Shown piece by piece: positions 1 through 6,680 of a stretch of DNA of 14,449 nucleotides. The stretch is taken from NCBI GenBank assembly GCA_027066595.1, contig JAMONG010000082.1, forward strand, positions 1-14,449. The letters are read 5' to 3'. Position numbers and translations under genes: made by a program. The stretch's first letter is position 1; every line of letters begins with the position of its first letter. Under the pieces are notes generated by a model, which was not told the DNA's origin, did no database searches, and worked only from the letters and a program-made list of their open reading frames with translations. This stretch comes from Sulfurovum sp. (GTDB taxonomy: Bacteria > Campylobacterota > Campylobacteria > Campylobacterales > Sulfurovaceae).

Positions 1-7
1 TTTGCCA

Positions 8-736
8 TTAGAAATCCCAAATAGCAGAAGCATAGAATCCAGAGAAGTCTATGTTGTTTTCAAGACCCGATACAAGCTTGCTGTCTTCAAAGTGAAACGC
101 TTTATATCCAGCTTCTAATCCAAGTCCCATCATAAAAGTATAGCGTGCACTTAATGCATAGTCATAAGAACTTTGGCTAGAGAATGAGATAGCATTTAGC
201 TCTGCTTGCAGAGAGAACTCTGTGGAGGGTATGTAAACGCGTGCTTTTGCATAGAGTAGAGGGATATTGGTTGAATAAGAGACTGTATCGTTGTTTTGGG
301 TACTTTTGAGGTTCATATCTCCCTCTAAAGAACGCAGTGTAGCACCAACATCTAACTCTACCCCGTTATCTAGTACTTCGTAGTATAAGGTAGCATCGGT
401 GTAGCTTAGTGAGATATTTGAAGACAATAGCCCTGAAAAATTTTGTATTTCTCCCCATGAAAAAGTATTGACGTTATTGCTTGCATTGTTTGAGAGTGTG
501 GTGTAGCTTAACTTTAAGTTAGGGATTAAAGGTAAAGGGTGTTCTAGGTAGGCAGCTAAAAAAATATCTTGTGTGCTTGTAAACCCTAAAGTATCTGCTA
601 GGTCTACACTTTTTGCAGTTTGATACCTTGTGTCTCCAGAGGGAGTATGGTTAAAAAGTCCTATAGCGACTTCTCCTCCAAGGGTGTCTGCAAAAAGCAT
701 AGAGCTAAAAAGAGGTGCTAAGATAATCTTCTTCAT
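8..736 (-). CDS. TIGR04219-type outer-membrane beta-barrel protein
   Basis: This encodes a 242-residue secreted protein with a short signal peptide (basic MKK start, hydrophobic stretch, likely cut after Ala16 in SMLFA-DTLGG). The mature part alternates polar and apolar residues in beta-strand fashion and ends in an aromatic residue (AIWDF), as expected for a barrel inserted by the BAM machinery. The opening GGEVAIGLFNHTPSGD and the overall pattern fit the TIGR04219 outer-membrane barrel family, whose function is unknown. The ATG follows the gspF stop after a single base, with an AAGGA ribosome site inside the gspF end, so the two genes are probably co-transcribed and translationally coupled. 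Whether the barrel serves secretion or is only a passenger cannot be read from the sequence. The family call rests on recognition, not a search. Confidence 0.82.
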   Translation of the reverse strand: MKKIILAPLFSSMLFADTLGGEVAIGLFNHTPSGDTRYQTAKSVDLADTLGFTSTQDIFLAAYLEHPLPLIPNLKLSYTTLSNNASNNVNTFSWGEIQNFSGLLSSNISLSYTDATLYYEVLDNGVELDVGATLRSLEGDMNLKSTQNNDTVSYSTNIPLLYAKARVYIPSTEFSLQAELNAISFSSQSSYDYALSARYTFMMGLGLEAGYKAFHFEDSKLVSGLENNIDFSGFYASAIWDF

Positions 737-737
737 G

Positions 738-1952
738 TTATTGGAGTCCTTGTGTCATGGTAAAGATAGGGAGCATCATCGCGGCAATAATTACCCCTAC
801 AAATCCACCAATAAAGAGCATCATAAACGGGTTAAGTAAGCTGAGTAAGATTTTGAGTTTATCGTCATTTTCTTCTGCATAAAGGTCTGAGGTGTTACTA
901 AGTACTTCTGCTACTTCACTAGACTCTTCTCCAAGTGCGAGTGTTTGCATAAAGTTACGTTTGAGTTTTACACTTTTGACAAGTTGTAGAGAGTTGGAGA
1001 GTTTATTTCCTTCTTCTACTTTGATGGCAGCTTTATTAAAAAGGTCTGAGAGTTGATAGTTTGCAAAAGTTGCTTTTGCTAGATTGACCGCTTGTGCATA
1101 AGCTACACCAGAACCTAACATGAGTGAAAGTATGTAAGAAAAACGTCCTAGCTCATGGTTTTGGATGAGGTTTCCTATGAGAGGTACTTTAAGCATCATC
1201 CCATCTATAAACTTATGAAAACCTTCCACTTTAGCATAGGTAATTTTAAAAAGTATAATCGAAACGATGAGACCCACAAGAATATAGAGATAGTTAGCGA
1301 TAAGAAAATTACTGGTAGAGACAACCACTTGTGTGATTTCAGGTAACTGTTGGTCTGTGTCTTCAAAGATTTGTGTAATTTGTGGTACCACAGAGACAAG
1401 TAAAAATGCGATGATAAGTATGGCAACGACAAGGATGACACTTGGGTAAATCATCGCACCTTTGACCTGTTTTTTAATTTTTGTTTGTGCAGAGAAGAAG
1501 TTAGCCATATTGGTGAGTACTTCAACCATCTTTCCGCTTTGTCCTGCGACGTTGAGACTTTGTAGAAAAAAGTCTGGTAGGGCATAGACTTTTTGAGCCT
1601 GTAGTGCATTAAAAAGTGATTTCCCCTCGTCTATCATGGTTTTTAAAGAGTTAAGAAATGAGACATAACGCTTTTCACCTTCATGCTGATTTTCAAGAAG
1701 TTTTATAGCAGTTAAAATGGTCATTCCAGAGTTGAGGTAAGAAGAGAGTTCTTTTGAAAAGGTCGCTAAAAGTTCTCCAGGCATTTGACGTTTAGAGAAA
1801 GCTTCTAAGGAAAACTCTTTTGTGGGAGTAAGCCCCTCATGGTAGATACCTTGAGCTTTAAGTTTTTGCCCAGCTTCTTCGACAGAAGAAGCTGTGACTG
1901 TACCTTTTACTTTTTTACCTGTTTTATCAAAACCTTTGTATTTAAAAAGCAT
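738..1952 (-). CDS. gspF: Type II secretion inner-membrane platform protein GspF
   Basis: This encodes about 404 residues of the GspF/PilC family, the polytopic inner-membrane platform that links the GspE ATPase to pseudopilus assembly. It opens with the typical FKYKGFDKTGKKVKG strand motif. Two repeated helical cytoplasmic domains follow (about residues 55-160 and 265-370; the first includes SSYLNSGMTILTAI, the second LSLMLGSGVAYAQAV). Membrane segments lie near 165-190, 215-237 and 375-398. I chose the ATG at 1952, not the in-frame TTG at 1976. AAGGA lies about 10 bases upstream of the ATG, whereas the TTG would sit at the start of the transcript predicted from the TATAAT box. The length is normal for the family. 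The gene is separated from the other T2SS genes by the exosortase gene on the opposite strand. Confidence 0.95.
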   Translation of the reverse strand: MLFKYKGFDKTGKKVKGTVTASSVEEAGQKLKAQGIYHEGLTPTKEFSLEAFSKRQMPGELLATFSKELSSYLNSGMTILTAIKLLENQHEGEKRYVSFLNSLKTMIDEGKSLFNALQAQKVYALPDFFLQSLNVAGQSGKMVEVLTNMANFFSAQTKIKKQVKGAMIYPSVILVVAILIIAFLLVSVVPQITQIFEDTDQQLPEITQVVVSTSNFLIANYLYILVGLIVSIILFKITYAKVEGFHKFIDGMMLKVPLIGNLIQNHELGRFSYILSLMLGSGVAYAQAVNLAKATFANYQLSDLFNKAAIKVEEGNKLSNSLQLVKSVKLKRNFMQTLALGEESSEVAEVLSNTSDLYAEENDDKLKILLSLLNPFMMLFIGGFVGVIIAAMMLPIFTMTQGLQ

Positions 1953-1984
1953 GCCTAGTAAGTCCTTGTTTATCAATTCATAGT

Positions 1985-1990
1985 ATTATA
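1985..1990 (-). promoter_or_regulatory. Predicted -10 box for gspF and the barrel gene
   Basis: The minus strand carries a perfect TATAAT here. A start point about 7 bases downstream (near 1978) would leave a leader of about 26 bases that includes the AAGGA site before the gspF ATG at 1952. No recognisable -35 hexamer is seen, which is usual for sigma-70 promoters in Campylobacterota. Confidence 0.6.
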
Positions 1991-2011
1991 ACTTTTTTAG
2001 CTGTATCTTGG

Positions 2012-2017
2012 TATAGT
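2012..2017 (+). promoter_or_regulatory. Possible -10 box for the exosortase gene
   Basis: TATAGT lies only 5 bases before the exosortase ATG at 2023. If it is used, transcription would start at or next to the ATG and the message would be nearly leaderless. No ribosome binding site is visible upstream of the ATG, which is consistent with that. The -10 call is by eye only. Confidence 0.35.
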
Positions 2018-2022
2018 GTTTT

Positions 2023-2511
2023 ATGAGACGATTTATAGCATTTTATTTTATTTTTTTAGGTGGCTTATTTGTACTGTTCAATGCTTCATCATGGCAACTT
2101 ACACACGTACTCAACGATATGCAAACAAACCTTACCTTGCAAGTATTAAAACTTTTTTTACGACCAGAGCAACTACAAGGAGTAGATATATGGATAAACC
2201 CTCACTACAAAATTATTATTACAAAAGCATGTAATGGTATTATCCCTATACTCTTTCTTTATGCAGCGATACTCGCATATCCCTCTACCGTTAAGCATAA
2301 AATAGTATGGATGATATTTGGATACGGACTCTTTTTTATGGTCAATATTGTACGTATTTTATGGGTTGTATTTATGACCCAAAATGGAGAAGGGAAAGGT
2401 GATTTTTATTGGTCACATGACATTATAGGCAATATATTTCTCTTGTTAACAGGATTGGGACTTTTTGTTTCTTTTATTAAATCATCAACTAAAAAAGTTA
2501 AAAACTTGTAA
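2023..2511 (+). CDS. Compact exosortase/archaeosortase-family transpeptidase
   Basis: This encodes a 162-residue integral membrane protein with about four to five hydrophobic segments (near residues 4-20, 68-86, 93-118 and 134-153). The family's catalytic signature is complete: Cys70 in KACNGI, Arg111 in NIVRILWV and His132 in WSHDIIGN. Exosortases and archaeosortases cut surface proteins at a C-terminal tripartite tail and transfer them to an envelope acceptor. The size resembles the small single-domain forms (such as XrtH or archaeosortases) rather than long EpsH-type proteins. The subfamily is not determined. The gene is alone on its strand between gspF and the pseudopilin block, and its last 14 bases overlap the pseudopilin gene's 3' end. 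No protein in this window ends in an evident sorting tail (motif, hydrophobic helix, basic end), so its targets lie elsewhere. Confidence 0.88.
   Translation: MRRFIAFYFIFLGGLFVLFNASSWQLTHVLNDMQTNLTLQVLKLFLRPEQLQGVDIWINPHYKIIITKACNGIIPILFLYAAILAYPSTVKHKIVWMIFGYGLFFMVNIVRILWVVFMTQNGEGKGDFYWSHDIIGNIFLLLTGLGLFVSFIKSSTKKVKNL
2495..2507. terminator. Small AT-rich hairpin at a convergent gene end
   Basis: AAGTT, a 3-base loop and AACTT form a 5-bp stem inside the 14-base overlap of the exosortase and pseudopilin genes. On the minus strand the hairpin runs into a T tract (AACTTTTTT), as a weak intrinsic terminator for the gspG operon would. On the plus strand only a short T run follows. The stem is short and weak, so the call is tentative. 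Confidence 0.3.
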
Positions 2512-2923
2512 TTTTAAAGTGCCAGTAGATAGAAGAGTGTTCCCCCTTGAGTTTAACCTCATTGACTATAGCAGTAGGACCTGGTGTATTTGGAGGAGGG
2601 ATGATACGAATCTCTTCTGGTATAAAGATACTACGTTCATTTTTTTTCAAAATATCTCGGCTATCAAACTCTTTAATTCTAAAATATCTTGAAAGAATAT
2701 CATCTGCTGTTTTGGTGTCTTGATGATGTTTTAAAATGTTGAGCGTAAGATAAAGAGAGTCTTCTAGTGAACGTTTATTTCGTTCAGAGATATAGACAAT
2801 TTGTTGACGGTTGGTGGTATAGAGTTGTAAAACAAAAAGTATAGAAAAAGAGATAATGACTACAGAGACTAAAAGTTCTATGAGTAAAAATGCAGGACGT
2901 AATGTTGTGTGTGTATTTTTCAA
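2498..2923 (-). CDS. Minor pseudopilin (GspI/GspJ-like)
   Basis: This encodes about 141 residues with a type IV prepilin-like start: a short basic leader, then A-FLLIELLVSVVIISF with Glu at +5 and one long hydrophobic helix (12-34). The residue before the cleavage site is Ala11, not the usual Gly. The rest would be a small periplasmic domain containing a PPPNTPGP turn (109-116). I chose the TTG start at 2923 because it overlaps the upstream stop (TTGA) and has GGAG about 7 bases before it. The longer ATG reading (2968) adds a non-leader-like stretch that lies wholly within the upstream gene. It is the third gene of the gspG operon. Position and N-terminus support a minor pseudopilin, but which of H, I or J it corresponds to is not clear. 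Confidence 0.85.
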   Translation of the reverse strand: MKNTHTTLRPAFLLIELLVSVVIISFSILFVLQLYTTNRQQIVYISERNKRSLEDSLYLTLNILKHHQDTKTADDILSRYFRIKEFDSRDILKKNERSIFIPEEIRIIPPPNTPGPTAIVNEVKLKGEHSSIYWHFKITSF

Positions 2924-3468
2924 TAAAATTCTCCGCCATCTGAAACAAGTTGGGTATTCTTTAACCAATACTCTTTTGCATCCTCAGGAGACTTAAACTT
3001 TTTAGCTTCCTCAAAATAAGTAGGTAAAAAGTAAGCCCCTTGTGCATTTTCTAAGATAATTTGTGTTGAACTACCATTGGGGTAAAAATCCATTTTAAGA
3101 CAGACCTTTTTATCGTCATATCGTTCATACTCAATACGTACTAAGGTATTACGTGCATCTATAGTGTAGGCTTTAATCTCTGTAAGGTCTATGGCATTTG
3201 AGTAAGGGTGATAGGCAGAAGTAATGTCTTTTCGAAGAAGACAAGTTTTACATTTATCTACACAAAGCAGTGTTATTTGCCCCGTAAATTTTTTTGAAGA
3301 GATAATATTTTTTTTAAGATTTAGAGGAGTAAGTGCTTTTGGTTCTGGTTTGGTGAACTTGATGTTTCTAAAGCCAATAGCATATACCAAAGAGAGAACA
3401 AGTACAACAATAAGCAGTTCAACAAGTGTAAACCCTTTATGAAATGTATGGTGTTTACACTTAGTCAT
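2920..3468 (-). CDS. Minor pseudopilin with a cysteine cluster (GspH/I-like)
   Basis: This encodes a 182-residue prepilin-like protein. The leader ends at Gly12, followed by FTLVELLIVVLVLSLVYAIG with Glu at +5 and a hydrophobic helix to about residue 33. The remainder is a soluble domain with many beta-strand-like stretches, expected in the periplasm. Cys69, Cys73 and Cys76 form a CxxxCxxC cluster (CVDKCKTC), and Cys123 lies further on. This is unusual for a pseudopilin and suggests a disulphide or metal site. The gene starts 3 bases after the gspG stop and ends in a 4-base overlap with the next pseudopilin gene, so it belongs to the same operon. By size and order it may fill the GspH role. 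The exact class is inferred. Confidence 0.85.
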   Translation of the reverse strand: MTKCKHHTFHKGFTLVELLIVVLVLSLVYAIGFRNIKFTKPEPKALTPLNLKKNIISSKKFTGQITLLCVDKCKTCLLRKDITSAYHPYSNAIDLTEIKAYTIDARNTLVRIEYERYDDKKVCLKMDFYPNGSSTQIILENAQGAYFLPTYFEEAKKFKSPEDAKEYWLKNTQLVSDGGEFY

Positions 3469-3471
3469 TGT

Positions 3472-3900
3472 CTATTTACATTCACTTAATAAGATGTCTC
3501 TATTCCACTCTTCTCCACCCTCTTTTCTATCTGCTGCAAAAGAGACAATCTCAATGTCAGAGCCTTTTTTAATAAAAACAAAAGGGGTGTTCCATGCATC
3601 TTTTTTAACTTTTTTCAAATAAGGTACGACAGGATAGTTAGGGTATTTATCTGCATCAGGATTTGAGAGTAGTGCTTGAATCCCTTCTTCCGTATCTGGT
3701 AGTGTACCATTGTCTAGTTCAAATTGCTCAAATCTGCTAGCTAAACTTTTCATAGAGAGACACATAGTATTTCGTGTGGCTTTACGTTGAGAATCCATAA
3801 GTCCTGGTGCCACAACAGCCATCAGCCCTCCAAGTATAACAATAACGATGAGTAATTCGATAAGAGAAAAACCCGTTCTTAGTTTTTGATGATGGTTCAT
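3472..3900 (-). CDS. gspG: Major type II pseudopilin GspG
   Basis: This encodes 142 residues. The leader ends in RTG-FSLIELL (cleavage after Gly10, Glu at +5), followed by a hydrophobic helix to about residue 31. Features typical of GspG follow: LDNGTLPDTEEGIQAL (62-77), DAWNTPFVF (101-109) and the C-terminal loop AADRKEGGEEWNRDI (122-136), the region that binds calcium in studied GspG proteins. GspG polymerises into the short periplasmic pseudopilus that pushes substrates through the secretin. A ribosome site AAGGA lies 7 bases before the ATG. The gene is first in a three-gene minus-strand operon and diverges from the gspK-like operon. Two cysteines (47 and 141) are present and could pair. 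Confidence 0.95.
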   Translation of the reverse strand: MNHHQKLRTGFSLIELLIVIVILGGLMAVVAPGLMDSQRKATRNTMCLSMKSLASRFEQFELDNGTLPDTEEGIQALLSNPDADKYPNYPVVPYLKKVKKDAWNTPFVFIKKGSDIEIVSFAADRKEGGEEWNRDILLSECK

Positions 3901-3914
3901 TTATATTCCTTAGG

Positions 3915-3920
3915 TATAAT
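3915..3920 (+). promoter_or_regulatory. Predicted -10 box of the large T2SS operon
   Basis: A perfect TATAAT preceded by TAGG lies in the 54-bp divergent gap. It predicts a start near 3927 and a leader of about 28 bases before the ATG at 3955. There is no clear -35 hexamer. This promoter would drive the nine plus-strand genes. Confidence 0.6.
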
Positions 3921-3930
3921 ATTTGGAATA

Positions 3931-3936
3931 ATTTTA
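3931..3936 (-). promoter_or_regulatory. Possible -10 box of the gspG operon
   Basis: The minus strand reads TAAAAT here, giving a start near 3924 and a leader of about 24 bases that keeps the AAGGA site of gspG. An alternative TATTAT on the minus strand (3917-3922) overlaps the opposite TATAAT but would leave too short a leader. The two divergent promoters would interleave in this gap, so the blocks may be co-regulated. Confidence 0.4.
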
Positions 3937-3954
3937 CTTGAATAGAGCTTTTAG

Positions 3955-4860
3955 ATGGATAAAACGCAATCACCCTCTTTAGTGGCAAAGTCTCAAAAAG
4001 GCTTTGCCCTTATTGTTACACTCTCCGTGTTGTCTGTGGTGATTGCCTTAACCGTAGTACTATTAAGTTACTTTAAAGAGGTAAAAGAAGATTCAGATAC
4101 TACCAAAGCACTTATACAGGCAAATGTATATTATGCTGATGTTTTAGACCAATTTAATAAAATTAAAGGGAAAATAGGAAGACTTTATAGAATGCCAGTC
4201 TCTTTACGTACGCCAGATGGACGCTTTAAGATAATGCTCCGTTGTACTCCTATTGCTTCAGGGATAAATATCAATTGGCTAGCGATGGAGAGAGAAAGAA
4301 AAAAACAGCATCTTTTTCAAGAGGCACAGCAACTTTTTGACACACTAGCACAAGAGTATGACTTAGAAGAACCCGATAGGCTTCTAGAAATGATACTTTT
4401 AGAGATAGGTTTAGGACGCAAATTTGTGATGCATGAACAAAGTAGACTTATACAAAAAAACGGTATTATATCCTACCAACAATTCTATGGAATATTAAGT
4501 CGCTATGAGATGGAAGTTGATGACACAAAAGTTGGGCGTATTCCATGGCGAAAATATTTTAGTTTTTCTCGAAAATCAGAAAAAATTGATGCAGAATATA
4601 GCTCTTCTGAATTGATTTCATTTCTGTTTGATATAGATTTGAAGAGTGTACGAGAGTGGAAAGGTTCTCTTCCTCGTCCCTCTTTAGAATCTTTTGTCAA
4701 TGAGAATGCAGGGAATTATAATGAAAAGAAGCATTTACTAGCAGGAGGGACTTTTTTAGGAGAGTCTCATTGTACGGTGAACTTTGGTGCAGGATATAAA
4801 TTTACATTTGATTACATACAGGGAGAGGCTAAATATTTTGAATTTTATGGAAAACACTAA
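3955..4860 (+). CDS. gspK: GspK-like large minor pseudopilin
   Basis: This encodes 301 residues. The leader ends in SQKG-FALIVTL (cleavage after Gly16), followed by a hydrophobic helix (17-39). The +5 residue is Val, not Glu; lacking Glu5 is a hallmark of GspK, the large pseudopilin that caps the pseudopilus tip. The following domain of about 260 residues is mostly helical and charged, consistent with GspK's size (about 300-330 residues). Two cysteines (in MLRCTP and ESHCTV) could form a disulphide in the periplasm. It is the first gene of the operon, with a predicted promoter 35 bases upstream, and its 3' end overlaps the next gene by 14 bases. Sequence identity to well-studied GspK is not obvious beyond the N-terminus. 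Confidence 0.75.
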   Translation: MDKTQSPSLVAKSQKGFALIVTLSVLSVVIALTVVLLSYFKEVKEDSDTTKALIQANVYYADVLDQFNKIKGKIGRLYRMPVSLRTPDGRFKIMLRCTPIASGININWLAMERERKKQHLFQEAQQLFDTLAQEYDLEEPDRLLEMILLEIGLGRKFVMHEQSRLIQKNGIISYQQFYGILSRYEMEVDDTKVGRIPWRKYFSFSRKSEKIDAEYSSSELISFLFDIDLKSVREWKGSLPRPSLESFVNENAGNYNEKKHLLAGGTFLGESHCTVNFGAGYKFTFDYIQGEAKYFEFYGKH

Positions 4861-5776
4861 AACACTCATGCTAGTTCACTCTGGGATGAAGTATCTCACT
4901 AGTATGCCTTCTGATGGGGGCAATGTACTTTTGACTCCTCAGTTCTATACAGTAAAACGTGAAGCAATCCCTGTCAAATATGCCTATCAGGCAAAACGTA
5001 TTGCCCCTTCACTTTTTGAAGGGTTATTAGAAAATTTACAAGCATATAAATATTTTGTTTTTAAAGAAGAAGATGTTTGGGTATTTATAGCCTACGATTT
5101 AGAGATGATTAGAACTTTTTTAGAAGATAAAGGCTTTGATTTAGAGAAAATCTCTAAAATATATTTTGCTGAGCAGGCGTTAAATGACTTTTCTTCACCT
5201 GTGTTACTTGGAGAGAGAGAAGCATTAGTAAACCTTAATGGTACTATGACAGTAGTCCCTCAAATAGCATTAAGTTCTGATGAAAAACCTATGCAGATTT
5301 CTTCAAGCTTTACACCCAAAAAAGGTATCTCTTTTGAGGGTAGAAAAAAATCATATATATCAAGCAATGAAGCGTATACTCTTGCTTCAATATTAGCACT
5401 TTTTGCGATGCTTTATTTTGTTGAGGGGTCACGTTATGGAGGAGAAAACATAGCACAGGAGCAAGAAATGCAGGCACTCCTTGTGGAGTATCCTTCTTTA
5501 CAAAGTTCTTATACCAGAGAGAGTATCGCCGATAAATATAAGGCGATTGATAAAAAAGAGCGTAAAAAACGAGATGTTATTAAATCATTGTCCCAAATGA
5601 TATTTAAAGGGTCTACCTTAACCTCACTCTCTTTAGATAATAAAAAATTTCAAGCTGAATTTGCTTGTAAAGATAAGAGGGTCAGTAAAAAACTTCAAGA
5701 GCTAGCAAAGAAAGAGAAGTTTAATACCAGTAAAGTTGCCAATGGTAATGATGTTAAAATAGAAGGTACCTTATGA
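4847..5776 (+). CDS. GspL-like bitopic inner-membrane protein
   Basis: This encodes about 309 residues: a soluble N-terminal part of about 170 residues with no signal peptide, one membrane span (about 174-192, LASILALFAMLYFVEG), then a helical lysine-rich segment and a small C-terminal domain (about 250-309). This is the layout of GspL (cytoplasmic domain contacting GspE, one span, periplasmic ferredoxin-like fold). The gene sits between the gspK-like and gspM-like genes, the canonical place for gspL. The cytoplasmic part is shorter than in GspL of Vibrio or Klebsiella and I see no clear actin-like ATP motifs. The ATG at 4847 overlaps the previous gene by 14 bases. An upstream ATG at 4784 would lie deep inside gspK. 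The call rests on topology and order rather than residue matches. Confidence 0.6.
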   Translation: MENTKTLMLVHSGMKYLTSMPSDGGNVLLTPQFYTVKREAIPVKYAYQAKRIAPSLFEGLLENLQAYKYFVFKEEDVWVFIAYDLEMIRTFLEDKGFDLEKISKIYFAEQALNDFSSPVLLGEREALVNLNGTMTVVPQIALSSDEKPMQISSSFTPKKGISFEGRKKSYISSNEAYTLASILALFAMLYFVEGSRYGGENIAQEQEMQALLVEYPSLQSSYTRESIADKYKAIDKKERKKRDVIKSLSQMIFKGSTLTSLSLDNKKFQAEFACKDKRVSKKLQELAKKEKFNTSKVANGNDVKIEGTL

Positions 5777-6177
5777 CATTTACACAACTAAAGGCATATA
5801 AAAATGAGATGATTGTAGGGGTTGCAGTCTTACTTCTTTTAATATCATTTATTTATAAACAAGGAAAAGTTTCTAGCAGATTAGATGCAACAACAGGCAC
5901 TTCAGTACAAGAATTAAAAGAGGTCATAGCCCTTAAAAAGGTATGGGGAAATAAAAAGACTACGAAAAAAGTAGATAAACTAAAAACCCTCGTACCCCCT
6001 TCAAAACTAAAATGGAGCAGGAAGAGTAAAAAACTTACGGCTTCTTTTAATAACTTAACGCATCCAGAGCTCAATAGACTTGTCACTAAAGTTATGAATT
6101 TAGCAGTAGAGATAGAAAAACTAGAAGTAAAGAACATGGGTGGATCTTATCACGTGGAGTTTAAATGCAAATGGTAA
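5773..6177 (+). CDS. GspM-like inner-membrane protein
   Basis: This encodes 134 residues: a short cytoplasmic start, one membrane span (about 13-28, MIVGVAVLLLLISFIY), a coiled stretch rich in Lys and Val, and a C-terminal domain with alternating beta and alpha pattern (about 85-134). This is the shape of GspM, the small bitopic partner of GspL. An ATGA overlap joins it to the GspL-like gene, and AGAAGG lies 6 bases before the start. GspM proteins are usually about 160 residues, so this one is short. Order and topology are the main evidence. A PilO-like relative is an alternative description of the same fold. Confidence 0.6.
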   Translation: MTFTQLKAYKNEMIVGVAVLLLLISFIYKQGKVSSRLDATTGTSVQELKEVIALKKVWGNKKTTKKVDKLKTLVPPSKLKWSRKSKKLTASFNNLTHPELNRLVTKVMNLAVEIEKLEVKNMGGSYHVEFKCKW

Positions 6178-6680
6178 AAAAAAGTCTTTTAATTTTTATG
6201 GCTCTATGGTTTTCCTTATTGCTTTTTATGCCAAAAGCAGAACTCTATCATACAGTAGAAAAAGCATTAGAAAAACAAGATGTTAAACTAAATGAAACAA
6301 GTATTGATGAGGGGTTATTTTCTTTAACCCTTAAAGATGTCACTGTTTATGTTAAAGGTATTGCTTTAGCTCATGTAGATGAGATAGATTTTTTTACACT
6401 TTTGTTTTACTCTTCTCTTGATATGGTGAATCTTAAAGTAGATGAAGCACTGCATGCAAAGGTACCTGCATTGACAAAAGAAGCACACTTTGCACATAAT
6501 ATTTTTGAGCCATTAACGGTCTCCTTTGATGCCAATGGTTCTTTTGGTGTAGTAGATGGAAAGTTTAATGGTATGGATAATGTTGTACGTATTGATTTTG
6601 TTGAGTTAGGTAATATTAGTATGATACAATCATTTCTGATAAAAGATGAGAAAGGGTGGTTCTATGAAAAATCTTTTTAA
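6165..6680 (+). CDS. GspN-like protein
   Basis: This encodes 171 residues: an N-terminal membrane anchor (about 5-22) followed by a beta-rich periplasmic domain with alternating hydrophobic residues, ending in KGWFYEKSF. The pattern resembles GspN, an optional T2SS component of the inner membrane and periplasm, but it is shorter than typical GspN (about 250 residues). I chose the ATG at 6165 because GGAG lies 5 bases before it. A second ATG at 6171 is possible. It overlaps the GspM-like gene by 13 bases and the gspC-like gene by 17 bases. The placement before gspC and gspD fits. The family assignment is an inference from general pattern and context. Confidence 0.5.
   Translation: MQMVKKSLLIFMALWFSLLLFMPKAELYHTVEKALEKQDVKLNETSIDEGLFSLTLKDVTVYVKGIALAHVDEIDFFTLLFYSSLDMVNLKVDEALHAKVPALTKEAHFAHNIFEPLTVSFDANGSFGVVDGKFNGMDNVVRIDFVELGNISMIQSFLIKDEKGWFYEKSF

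Noticed and set aside
738..1976. Longer gspF reading from a TTG at 1976
   Set aside because: The TTG lies at the predicted transcript start, and the ATG at 1952 has an AAGGA site and opens directly into the conserved FKYKGFD motif.
2498..2968. Longer pseudopilin reading from an ATG at 2968
   Set aside because: The extra residues lie inside the upstream gene and do not look like a prepilin leader. The TTG at 2923 gives a TTGA overlap and a GGAG site.
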